Source: Variovorax atrisoli 110B (lineage in GTDB: Bacteria > Pseudomonadota > Gammaproteobacteria > Burkholderiales > Burkholderiaceae_C). Taken from it: a stretch of 64,000 bases of DNA. The position numbers and the translations under genes are program-made. This document shows positions 57,213 to 64,000 of the stretch, piece by piece (the stretch's first letter is position 1; each line of letters opens with the position of its first letter). Where the stretch lies: positions 1,617,452-1,681,451 of the forward strand of contig NZ_KB907450.1 in the NCBI RefSeq assembly GCF_000382045.1, in the 5' to 3' direction. Under the pieces are notes generated by a model, which searched no databases, was not told the origin of the DNA, and saw only the letters and a program-made list of their open reading frames with translations.

Positions 57213-58556
57213 ATGACCAGACCCAACATCATCTTCATCGTGGCCGACGACCTCGGCTATGCCGACCTCGGCTGCTACGGCGGCCGCGACGCGGTGTTCG
57301 GCCCCGTCTCGCCCGTGCTCGACGGCCTGGCCGCCAACGGCCTGAAGCTCACCCAGGGCTACTCCAACTCGCCCGTGTGCTCGCCCACGCGCTTCGGCAT
57401 GATCACCGGCCGCTACCAGTACCGCCTGCGCGGCGCGGCCGAAGAGCCCATCAACAGCCGCAGCCGTGGCAGCACCACCCTGGGCCTGCCCACCGACCAC
57501 CCCACCCTGCCCTCGCTGCTGAAGGCCAGCGGCTACCAGACCGCCCTCATCGGCAAGTGGCACCTGGGCTACCCGCCCACCTTCGGCCCGCTGCGCTCGG
57601 GGTATGACGAATTCTTCGGCCCCATGTCGGGCGGCGTCGACTACTTCACCCACTGCGACTCCACCGGCCGCCACGACCTGTGGTTCGGCGAGGAAGACAA
57701 GCAGGAAGACGGCTACCTCACCGACATCCTTTCGAAGCGCGCCGTCGACTACGTCGAGCGCATGGCGGAGCTTCAGAAGAAGAAAGAGAAGAACGAGGAC
57801 GACACCCCCTTCTTCCTGAGCCTGCACTACACCGCCCCGCACTGGCCCTGGGAAACCCGCGACGACGCGGCCAAGGCCCCCAACATCAAGAACAACCTGT
57901 TCGACCTGGCCGGCGGCAACATCCACGTGTATCGCCGCATGATCCATCACATGGACGAAGGCATCGGCTGGATCATGGACGCGCTCAAGAAGCACGGCAT
58001 GGCCGACAACACCCTGGTGGTGTTCACCAGCGACAACGGCGGCGAACGCTTCTCCGACAACTGGCCGCTGGTCGGCGGCAAGATGGACCTGACCGAAGGC
58101 GGCATCCGCGTGCCATGGATCGCCCACTGGCCCGCCGTGATCGCCAAGGGCGGCGAGAGCACCCAGCTGTGCATGACCATGGACTGGTCGGCCACCATGC
58201 TCGACGCAGCCGGCGTGGCCGCGCACCCCGACTACCCGCTGGACGGCGTCTCGCTCATGCCCGTGCTGAAGGACGCGAAGCAAACCTTCCGCCGCCCCCT
58301 GCACTGGCGCATGAACCACCGCGGACAAGAGGCGCTGCGCGACGGCGACTGGAAGTACCTGAAGGTCGACGGCAATGAGTACCTGTTCAACATTCCCGGC
58401 GACGAACGCGAGCGTGCGAACCTGGCGAAGAAGGAGCCGGAGCGGCTGGCTGCGATGCGGGCGGATTGGCAGGCTTGGAATGCGACGATGCCGGCGATTC
58501 CGGAGGATGCGACTGTGAGCCTGGGGTATTCGGTCAAGGATATGCCGCAGAGGTGA
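57213..58556 (+). CDS. Sulfatase (arylsulfatase-type), cytoplasmic
   Basis: 447 residues, no signal peptide. Metal-binding pair ADDLGYADLG near residue 11, catalytic C56 in VCSPTR (C-x-P-x-R, to be converted to formylglycine), GKWHLG at 115-118 and TSDNGGE near 270 make a complete active site. It removes sulfate from an organic sulfate ester. The formylglycine-generating enzyme is not in the window. The Bug genes upstream may deliver the organic anion. From about 58435 the codons switch from GCC/GAC-rich to GCG/GAT-rich use. Confidence 0.88.
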   Translation: MTRPNIIFIVADDLGYADLGCYGGRDAVFGPVSPVLDGLAANGLKLTQGYSNSPVCSPTRFGMITGRYQYRLRGAAEEPINSRSRGSTTLGLPTDHPTLPSLLKASGYQTALIGKWHLGYPPTFGPLRSGYDEFFGPMSGGVDYFTHCDSTGRHDLWFGEEDKQEDGYLTDILSKRAVDYVERMAELQKKKEKNEDDTPFFLSLHYTAPHWPWETRDDAAKAPNIKNNLFDLAGGNIHVYRRMIHHMDEGIGWIMDALKKHGMADNTLVVFTSDNGGERFSDNWPLVGGKMDLTEGGIRVPWIAHWPAVIAKGGESTQLCMTMDWSATMLDAAGVAAHPDYPLDGVSLMPVLKDAKQTFRRPLHWRMNHRGQEALRDGDWKYLKVDGNEYLFNIPGDERERANLAKKEPERLAAMRADWQAWNATMPAIPEDATVSLGYSVKDMPQR

Positions 58557-58628
58557 GTCGGCCGAAGCGCGCAGAAAAGGTCAGCAGCCCCCAAGCTGCA
58601 GGCCCTGGGCGCCTGACACTTGCGAACG

Positions 58629-59120
58629 TCAGCGCCAGTTCGGAGGTAGGCCACTGAATCGGGACAAGGCGATGGGCGGTGCGTCGTCGAACACCTGCCA
58701 ACGCAACTGCTCTGCCGCGACTTCATAAACGTGGGCGCGGAACGCACACACAAAATGCCGCAGACGGGCCGCCTCTTTCCACACGGATTCGCGCGCGAGC
58801 ACCGGTAGCCAGGGGGCATCCTCAACTTCGTAGAGGCGGTTCGCCCGCAGGCCCAGAGAGACCAGTGGGTGACCATCCCGCGCATCTCCGTTCCACATCT
58901 GCATGCGGACTGCGGCGGCGTGCAGAAAGTCGATCCGGACGCTCGGACCCGTCTCGGCGTTCAACACGCGAATACCCTCCACAGTTGCAGGAGACTGATC
59001 AGCGTGGCGGGCCAAGCTGAACCCAGTGGACTCCTGCGAGAGGTATTGATACAGCGAATTGGGCACCCATCGCGGTGCGTCCTCAAACTCAACGAGCGAT
59101 GTATTGCGGTCAAGCGTCAT
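58629..59120 (-). CDS. Hypothetical protein at edge of the accessory segment
   Basis: 163 residues from the ATG at 59120; no family recognised. A TTG further upstream would add 21 residues. No signal peptide or membrane segment. It is acidic and Trp/Arg/Pro-containing (EFEDAPRWVPNSLYQYLSQ, VFDDAPPIALSRFSGLPP at the end). It lies on the same strand as the helicase gene, 262 bases downstream of it, and has lower G+C than the backbone genes. Possible origins are an immunity-type or accessory defence protein. Confidence 0.5.
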   Translation of the reverse strand: MTLDRNTSLVEFEDAPRWVPNSLYQYLSQESTGFSLARHADQSPATVEGIRVLNAETGPSVRIDFLHAAAVRMQMWNGDARDGHPLVSLGLRANRLYEVEDAPWLPVLARESVWKEAARLRHFVCAFRAHVYEVAAEQLRWQVFDDAPPIALSRFSGLPPNWR

Positions 59121-59382
59121 GAGGTCATTCTCTGGTCGAGCCGCCCCTCCATATCCATCGTATGGCCTTTCACTCTGACCCAAGTGACTGTTAAAGACTG
59201 ATTGCTGAAGTTCAACAATGACAGCTTAGCGGGCTTTCACTCCTGGGTAGCAAGTTCAAGAACGATGTCACGGAGCGTCTTGCCAGCCGCGAGCAGAAAC
59301 CTCGATTTGAACCACCGGCCACAGGCTCTACCAGCGGCGCCTTATCGCAACTCGAGACTTAGCCTTTCTCGATAACCGGGGC
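59121..59382. other. Gap between helicase gene and hypothetical gene
   Basis: 262 bases of lower G+C with no convincing gene, terminator or tRNA. It separates the orphan gene from the helicase operon, so cotranscription is uncertain. Confidence 0.5.
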
Positions 59383-62300
59383 TTATGGCACGCTCCAAGA
59401 TTTCCAGCCTTCCTTGACGCGGTTTCGCAATGTCTTCCAGTCCTCGTTCGGCTGTGCCGGTGCCGTCCAGAACTCGCATACATCCCAAGTTTCATGTGTT
59501 GCGATGCGAGCGCCGGACCGGCCGATGACTTGGTAGAGCGCTAGCTTCTCGAGCGTGTCCAGTCCGTCTCGAACACATCCACTTAAGCGTTCAAGGGTCA
59601 GCCATGACTCGTCAATCGCCTCGCTTGCGCGGCGGACCAATTCTGGAAGTGATGCGATGTATGCGATATCTGGGAGGACTCGCATGACGAAGTCCCGACT
59701 GTTCTCACACTTATTTAGCTTCGTCAGAGAAGCGTTAAAAACCTTCTCCATGGCCGTAAACGGCTTCCCGGCAACCCATGCTTCGAGGAGCGGTAGAAGC
59801 TTTGGAATGGCAAATGCCCCTCGCTCCTCCGACGTCGTCAGCGCAGCAAATTTTTTGCCGAACAAGGTTTCAAGCCCTTCCTGACGAGTCATCTCAATAA
59901 ATGCCCTCGGTTCCGACTTCAGCCAATCAAACAGCCATCGAATCCAACCGTTTACTGAAGTTTCACTCGGCGGTGACTGAAGATGTTTTTCCAACGAGCG
60001 AAGCGTGGAAGCCTGAATGCCGAACTTCGCTGCGAGCGCATTCGACCAATCAGAATCCTCATCCGGGTTTGCGAGCTTCTTTTTGGCCGCGATTGCCGCA
60101 GCTACGCGAGACTCCAGCCAACTCTGGTCACCGGACAGACCTTTGAGGTATGCGTTGAAGGTTCGAGCCAATATTGCGCGAGACTTAGTTTCAGTCTCTT
60201 CATCCGATTCACCGACAGGAAGGCGTCGAAGCAGATAGTCGGCTGCAATGTGATTCTCCTCATGCGAGTGGATTGCATCGAGAATAGGTGCGAGCGGGTC
60301 TTCGATCGCGAGGCATTGGTCCGATTGAGAAAAAATTTCCTTAAGACTCGTCCAATGGTCATGAATGAGGCCGACGGAGTCGTCGAAGAAGACCACTTGG
60401 CTTGGGATGACAAGAACAAACCCATACGAGCTCTCGCCAGCTCGTCCTGCTCTACCCGCGGCGTTCAGTAGCTCGTGGGCCTGCAGACGTTCAAGTTGGT
60501 TGTTTGTCGCGTCGAAACGGCTGTCGCCTGCAATCAGAACAATCTGGCTAGGAAGATTCATTCCCTGCGCAAGCGTCGACGTCGCGGCTAAAACATGGAT
60601 GCCGTCCTTGCGACGATACAGCGATTCGTGCAGATGCCGCTCCGCAGGTAGAAGCCGGGCGTGGTGCGGTAGCGCCGATGAAGTCACTTCCTTTTCTGAG
60701 GAAACTTCAATGTATAAGCTTTCTGCGGAGCCAACTTCTTGCAAGGCAAGGTCAAGAAGTTGATTCTCCTCAGTGCTCAACCGGATTGCGTTCTTGCCCA
60801 GTCGCTCCCTGGTGTATTCGGCAGTGCTGTTCGCGTTAACTGTCGTCTGACAGAAGATGAGGGTCTTAAGCACCCGAGAGGAACTGTGGTCGACGGCGGC
60901 AGACCCAATGGCCGACGCAACGTTGTTCGCATTAGGCGTCAGTTTCCAATACTTGCTGAGCGCCAATTGAATTGGCCGGTCAAGCAAGGGAAGCAGTGCG
61001 TAGTCGACGCGGTTCGTCGTGTCCCAAGTTTGCTTCAGACCAAAGAAGCCTTGGGGTCGAGCCAGCATTTTTCGCTTTGCTTTTTCAGGGGGCGCGACGG
61101 TCTTCGCAGAGGCCTTCAATGACCTCGCGAGGGTCGTCAATGCATCGACTTCGGAGCGCGGATACACTAGGCAGCCCCGTACCTGTCGAGTCGGCTTCCA
61201 ACTCATGGAAAGTGCAATGCACTGTCGATTCATGACGCTCTGGAGCCATCCAGCAATTTGAATCGCGTTGCTCATCATGGCCGACAGCATCAGCATGTCG
61301 GCCCTCGGAGCTAGCTCCACGGCATTGAGGACGCAGAGCATGGAATCGACGGCACGTTTCCCCCGCTCTGTGTCGATGGCATGCAGTAGGTGGCATTCAT
61401 CAAAGACGATGAGGCCAACATTCTCAAATAGTCTCGGCTCGAAGCCCATCAGAGCAAGACATCGCTCCGGCGTCATGACGGTGATTGGAGGAAGACGGAC
61501 AGCGTCGAATCCGAATGGGTCGTCGCTCGCGTACTCGCGTTCAACATCCGCGTCCGGAAACGCTGTGTCTAGAACCCGCGCCGTTTGGTCTACGAGTGAT
61601 AGCGTGGGAGCCAGAAACACAACATCCAGCTGCCTACTGAGTGTGGCAAGAATTTTCAGTTCAGATAGCGTTGACTTCCCTGCTCCGGTTGGGAAGCTGA
61701 TTGCAGCGGATGTTCCAACGTCTAGGTAGCCGCTTCGAATGGCGTCGATGTGGTTGGGCCAAAGGTACGGGCGACGGCGCGAAATATGGCGAACTCCGTG
61801 CGTCCACCTAGCTGAGTCGCTGCCGTTCGGAGGGCTGAGATTGGCAACACTAGCCTGCGGAAAGTCCCCGGCAAGAATCTTGAGCAACACAGCTAGATGC
61901 CGCGGCCCAGCAAAGACTCTCACAATCGTTTGACCTTCATACGGGCTAACAACTGTTCGGCTGCAAAGAGCCTCTACTCTCGCAAACTCTTCCTTGCTAC
62001 TCGAATCCGCATCGCCCAGCATCTCGGCTGCTAGCGCGGCGAGCCCGTTGTAAATCAGGTGGTACAGCGCATCAATCGCCCGCTCGATGCTCTGGCGACC
62101 ATCAATAGCTGTGCTTGCGAACTCGGACTGCGGCTGAATGTTGGCGAGTTCGCCTTTGGCAAATCGACGGATTGCGGCCAAGAGCGAAGCCCGATGGGGC
62201 TTAGACTGTGAGAAGTCTTCTTCAATCTCTCCAGCCATCTCGGCGGCGTCAGCACTTGCTCCAGCAATCATGAAGAGCACAGTCGCAGACACCTCAGGCG

Positions 62301-62673
62301 AAACGCAATCCAGCTCAAGGCGGGAGGCCACCTTTTCCCCGAGGATACGTTCTGCTTGCAGGAGAACGTAGTGCGCGGTACCTGCGACGAAAGCCGCCGA
62401 GCGCCGATCTTCGCGAGATGGGCTCACCGAGATAAGAGCTTCTTGAGTGCTTGCAAGCTCCCTGAGGAACTTCATCTCTTTAGCGACGTTTGAGAGCGTC
62501 TCTGCTCTTGATTCATCACCTTGGTCGGCTTGTGTGGCGAGGTCACGCAGCCGCATGCGCGCAGCCACGATGGTTGTATATATCCTGGTGAACTCTTTCG
62601 AGAGTTGGTTGTTATCCAGTCCATCAAGAACAGGAGCGTGCCGAATCAGTTCTTCGGTAGAAGGGTCAAACAT
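59383..62673 (-). CDS. Ski2-like superfamily 2 helicase of a putative defence cassette (HamB/AbpB-like)
   Basis: 1096 residues. An N-terminal helical region of about 300 residues precedes the helicase core. Motif I is SFPTGAGKST (326-335), motif Ia VFLAPTLSLVDQ, motif II DECH (425-428), motif III LMLSAMM, motif V ATSTLAQGMNLP (697-708) and motif VI NAAGRAGRAG (737-746). A further 330 residues follow. The DECH/GRAGRAG set is Ski2/Lhr-like. The ATG at 62673, with GGAAG eight bases upstream, is preferred over an upstream start that would overlap the nuclease gene by 52 bases. It follows the nuclease-like gene by 17 bases. Order nuclease-helicase and both lengths match Hachiman (HamA-HamB) and AbpAB systems. 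Confidence 0.85.
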   Translation of the reverse strand: MFDPSTEELIRHAPVLDGLDNNQLSKEFTRIYTTIVAARMRLRDLATQADQGDESRAETLSNVAKEMKFLRELASTQEALISVSPSREDRRSAAFVAGTAHYVLLQAERILGEKVASRLELDCVSPEVSATVLFMIAGASADAAEMAGEIEEDFSQSKPHRASLLAAIRRFAKGELANIQPQSEFASTAIDGRQSIERAIDALYHLIYNGLAALAAEMLGDADSSSKEEFARVEALCSRTVVSPYEGQTIVRVFAGPRHLAVLLKILAGDFPQASVANLSPPNGSDSARWTHGVRHISRRRPYLWPNHIDAIRSGYLDVGTSAAISFPTGAGKSTLSELKILATLSRQLDVVFLAPTLSLVDQTARVLDTAFPDADVEREYASDDPFGFDAVRLPPITVMTPERCLALMGFEPRLFENVGLIVFDECHLLHAIDTERGKRAVDSMLCVLNAVELAPRADMLMLSAMMSNAIQIAGWLQSVMNRQCIALSMSWKPTRQVRGCLVYPRSEVDALTTLARSLKASAKTVAPPEKAKRKMLARPQGFFGLKQTWDTTNRVDYALLPLLDRPIQLALSKYWKLTPNANNVASAIGSAAVDHSSSRVLKTLIFCQTTVNANSTAEYTRERLGKNAIRLSTEENQLLDLALQEVGSAESLYIEVSSEKEVTSSALPHHARLLPAERHLHESLYRRKDGIHVLAATSTLAQGMNLPSQIVLIAGDSRFDATNNQLERLQAHELLNAAGRAGRAGESSYGFVLVIPSQVVFFDDSVGLIHDHWTSLKEIFSQSDQCLAIEDPLAPILDAIHSHEENHIAADYLLRRLPVGESDEETETKSRAILARTFNAYLKGLSGDQSWLESRVAAAIAAKKKLANPDEDSDWSNALAAKFGIQASTLRSLEKHLQSPPSETSVNGWIRWLFDWLKSEPRAFIEMTRQEGLETLFGKKFAALTTSEERGAFAIPKLLPLLEAWVAGKPFTAMEKVFNASLTKLNKCENSRDFVMRVLPDIAYIASLPELVRRASEAIDESWLTLERLSGCVRDGLDTLEKLALYQVIGRSGARIATHETWDVCEFWTAPAQPNEDWKTLRNRVKEGWKSWSVP

Positions 62674-62690
62674 CAAAAGCACTTCCGAAA

Positions 62691-63491
62691 TTAGAACGTG
62701 GCAATTTGAGCTATTGCTTTGGCGGCTAAATTCGCCATCCACGCTCTAACATCGTTGACGACGAAAACTTCTGCTCGTCGACGGTCACTGCTCCCCTGAA
62801 CCTTCGTGTCGTAGTCCTTAAAAAGGCTCTTTCGAGAAGCTGGCGTACTCTTTCTTGCGGTAATACTGATGCGATAGCGCCTGGTCGTATTCCAAGATAT
62901 CTTGTTGACGGCCGCAGCCGGATTCGGGTGATGGGCCGCTGCCAAAATTCCAGAGGCTTGTTGCGTGATTCTGTTCACTCCATGTCCCGACTCAAACCTG
63001 ACGAACTCAGGCCAAACATCGTCCCGAACTGTGTCTCTCGGATTCTCGGTCGCCTTGTCCTCGAAAATAATCGTCGCGATGACGTTTTGCGACTCATCAA
63101 GCAATATTTCGAGGCCATCGAGCCCCTTCTCGGCGTGAATCAGATGCGGAAGCGCAATGAGAGCGCCTGGCCTGTGCACATGGGCCGCAAGCCACGATAT
63201 AACCTGGAATATCCACCCATCTCGGTGCCAGGGGTCTATGCCCTTCTGGGTAAGGAGTTCCACAGCGTCTAACTTCGCCGCGTCGTTCGTTAGTGGGGTC
63301 CCCGCCGGATTGACCGCGTGAAGAATCTCAGCAACGTGAAATGCTTGGCCAATGGCCACCCACGCAATCCACTTTGCGAGGACATCCTCGTCAGGCACTT
63401 TCCAGGTATTGCCGGTCCACAGCGAGTCCGTCGTTCCGAACGGCGTTAGATTGATTGGCAAACGATCTCCCAATTGCGTTTGATTTTCCAA
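62691..63491 (-). CDS. PD-(D/E)xK-like putative nuclease partner of the helicase (HamA-like)
   Basis: 266 residues. GLDGLEILLD (D125) is followed by IIFEDKAT (E144-x-K146), giving the D...ExK spacing of a restriction-type nuclease core. Family HamA proteins have a comparable ExK site but usually in a GExK context, which is absent here, so the relation is only structural-pattern level. The start is a TTG at 63491; an in-frame stop lies just upstream, no early ATG exists, and a second TTG six codons in (MGDRLPINL) has a GGAA upstream. TATAGA lies near the start codon. It is the first gene of the two-gene operon. Confidence 0.65.
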   Translation of the reverse strand: MENQTQLGDRLPINLTPFGTTDSLWTGNTWKVPDEDVLAKWIAWVAIGQAFHVAEILHAVNPAGTPLTNDAAKLDAVELLTQKGIDPWHRDGWIFQVISWLAAHVHRPGALIALPHLIHAEKGLDGLEILLDESQNVIATIIFEDKATENPRDTVRDDVWPEFVRFESGHGVNRITQQASGILAAAHHPNPAAAVNKISWNTTRRYRISITARKSTPASRKSLFKDYDTKVQGSSDRRRAEVFVVNDVRAWMANLAAKAIAQIATF

Positions 63492-63717
63492 ACAAGTCTA
63501 TAGCGTGCCGCGGACACGAGGCGGGACGCAGGGGCGTCGGCTTCAACTCGCGCGGTGCTCTTTTGCCATATTGAACCGCTTCCGGATTAGTGCAAGCGCG
63601 AGGCCGTACCCGCCGCTGCATAGCAGAAGTCCGCACATATCGCTGCAATCGGGCGCAACAGTAGCTGAGGGATAAGTTCTAGAGCATCCCATCTTTGTGG
63701 GATGCCCATAGGCCTAA
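63492..63717. other. Upstream region of the defence cassette
   Basis: 226 bases without a gene. A TATAGA next to the cassette start could be its -10 box. It contains a perfect hairpin (GCATCCCA at 63684-63691 / TGGGATGC at 63698-63705, loop TCTTTG) just before the IS boundary, with no T-run. The rest shows nothing recognisable. Confidence 0.5.
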
Positions 63718-64000
63718 GGAACGTCTGATCAAGTCGTAAATTGGCCGGCTGAAGAGGGTGCGTGCGGTCCCGCTGCACTCGCAGGCTCGTTGCACCGAGC
63801 ATCCGATGCGTTTGAGGGCTTCTATGCCCCCTTCACGCTGCCTGCGGGCGCAGCTGTCCCATCATCGCAATCAGTTTCCTTCTGACCATCCACAAGTTCG
63901 ACAGCGCAAACAGCGTGATCACGTGCGCAGTGTTCTTGGCTAATCCCTTGAATCTCACCTTTGCCAAGCCGAACTGACGCTTGATCACCCGAAACGGGTG
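63718..64000. mobile_element. IS5-family insertion sequence (cut by window edge)
   Basis: The transposase 3' end identifies the family. The likely end of the element is GGAACGTCTGATCAAGTCG at 63718, preceded by CTAA (63714-63717), which fits the four-base YTAR target duplication of IS5 elements. The other end is beyond the window, so the boundary is inferred. Confidence 0.65.
63833..64000 (-). CDS. IS5-family transposase, C-terminal part (truncated by window)
   Basis: The last 55 codons of a transposase enter from the right edge. HPFRVIKRQFGLAKVRFKGL and NTAHVITLFALSNLWMVRRK are the IS5-type C-terminal signature, containing the catalytic glutamate region just upstream in full-length proteins (outside the window). 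It ends at a TGA at 63833-63835. Whether the element is intact cannot be judged. Confidence 0.88.
   Translation of the reverse strand, partial: HPFRVIKRQFGLAKVRFKGLAKNTAHVITLFALSNLWMVRRKLIAMMGQLRPQAA

Noticed and set aside
59304..59313. A T-arm-like GGTTCAAATC on the minus strand, suggesting a tRNA or att remnant
   Set aside because: The flanking bases do not pair as a T-stem and no acceptor, anticodon or D-arm can be folded around it.
63391..63648. A minus-strand open frame of 85 codons overlapping the start of the nuclease-like gene
   Set aside because: It overlaps the cassette start out of frame, has an arginine/proline-rich composition and no ribosome site or family motif.

Overview
The window is high-GC (roughly two-thirds G+C), densely packed bacterial chromosome. 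It looks like a Burkholderiales member of the Comamonadaceae, probably Variovorax or a close relative. The clues are two Bug/TctC-type orphan binding proteins, an rpsU-yqeY pair, a nasA-ybiB-cobA arrangement, a czc-type heavy-metal cluster with an adjacent cadA/cadR pair, and a G/C-rich double-hairpin intergenic repeat present three times. This placement is inferred from gene content, not from a database search.

Layout. 0-4.6 kb: end of a nitrate-assimilation operon (nasA, ybiB, siroheme methyltransferase cobA). 4.7-9.1 kb: a four-gene polyamine-type ABC importer. 9.2-12.3 kb: a fatty acid hydroxylase-like membrane protein, a permuted NlpC/P60-like lipoprotein and a BaiN/HI0933-type flavoprotein. 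12.6-13.8 kb: rpsU, a terminator, yqeY and a Nudix hydrolase. 13.8-15.6 kb: a TauE/SafE permease with a divergent LysR regulator. 15.6-19.7 kb: a tightly overlapping SDR, flavin monooxygenase, bile-acid-symporter-type permease and epimerase operon. 19.8-25.1 kb: a polyol-type ABC importer with a xylitol/sorbitol-type dehydrogenase. 25.3-27.7 kb: a hydrolase remnant, an MFS exporter and an AraC regulator of the polyol type. 27.7-30.5 kb: pmbA, darP (yjgA) and mog.

30.5-44.8 kb is a heavy-metal block. It holds czcD, czcA, czcB, czcC and czcI on the minus strand, the divergent czcR-czcS two-component pair, a CPA2 antiporter, and a Zn/Cd/Pb P-type ATPase (cadA) divergent from its MerR-type regulator (cadR). 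Metal would be sensed by CadR and CzcRS, pumped from the cytoplasm by CadA and CzcD, and expelled across the envelope by CzcCBA.

44.9-53.8 kb is mostly housekeeping and transport: cysE, trmJ, suhB, an FUSC exporter, an MscS channel, a YbaN-like protein, an Lrp/LysE pair and a YeiB-like protein. 53.8-58.6 kb has a LysR regulator, two Bug binding proteins and a cytoplasmic sulfatase.

From about 58.6 kb to the end the DNA is visibly poorer in G+C and its codon use changes. This accessory segment carries an orphan gene, then a two-gene cassette of a PD-(D/E)xK-like protein followed by a 1096-residue Ski2-like SF2 helicase. The layout is that of Hachiman/AbpAB-type anti-phage systems, but the nuclease motif differs from the usual HamA signature. 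An IS5-family element cut off by the window edge lies just upstream. This cassette is the best candidate here for a new or divergent defence system.
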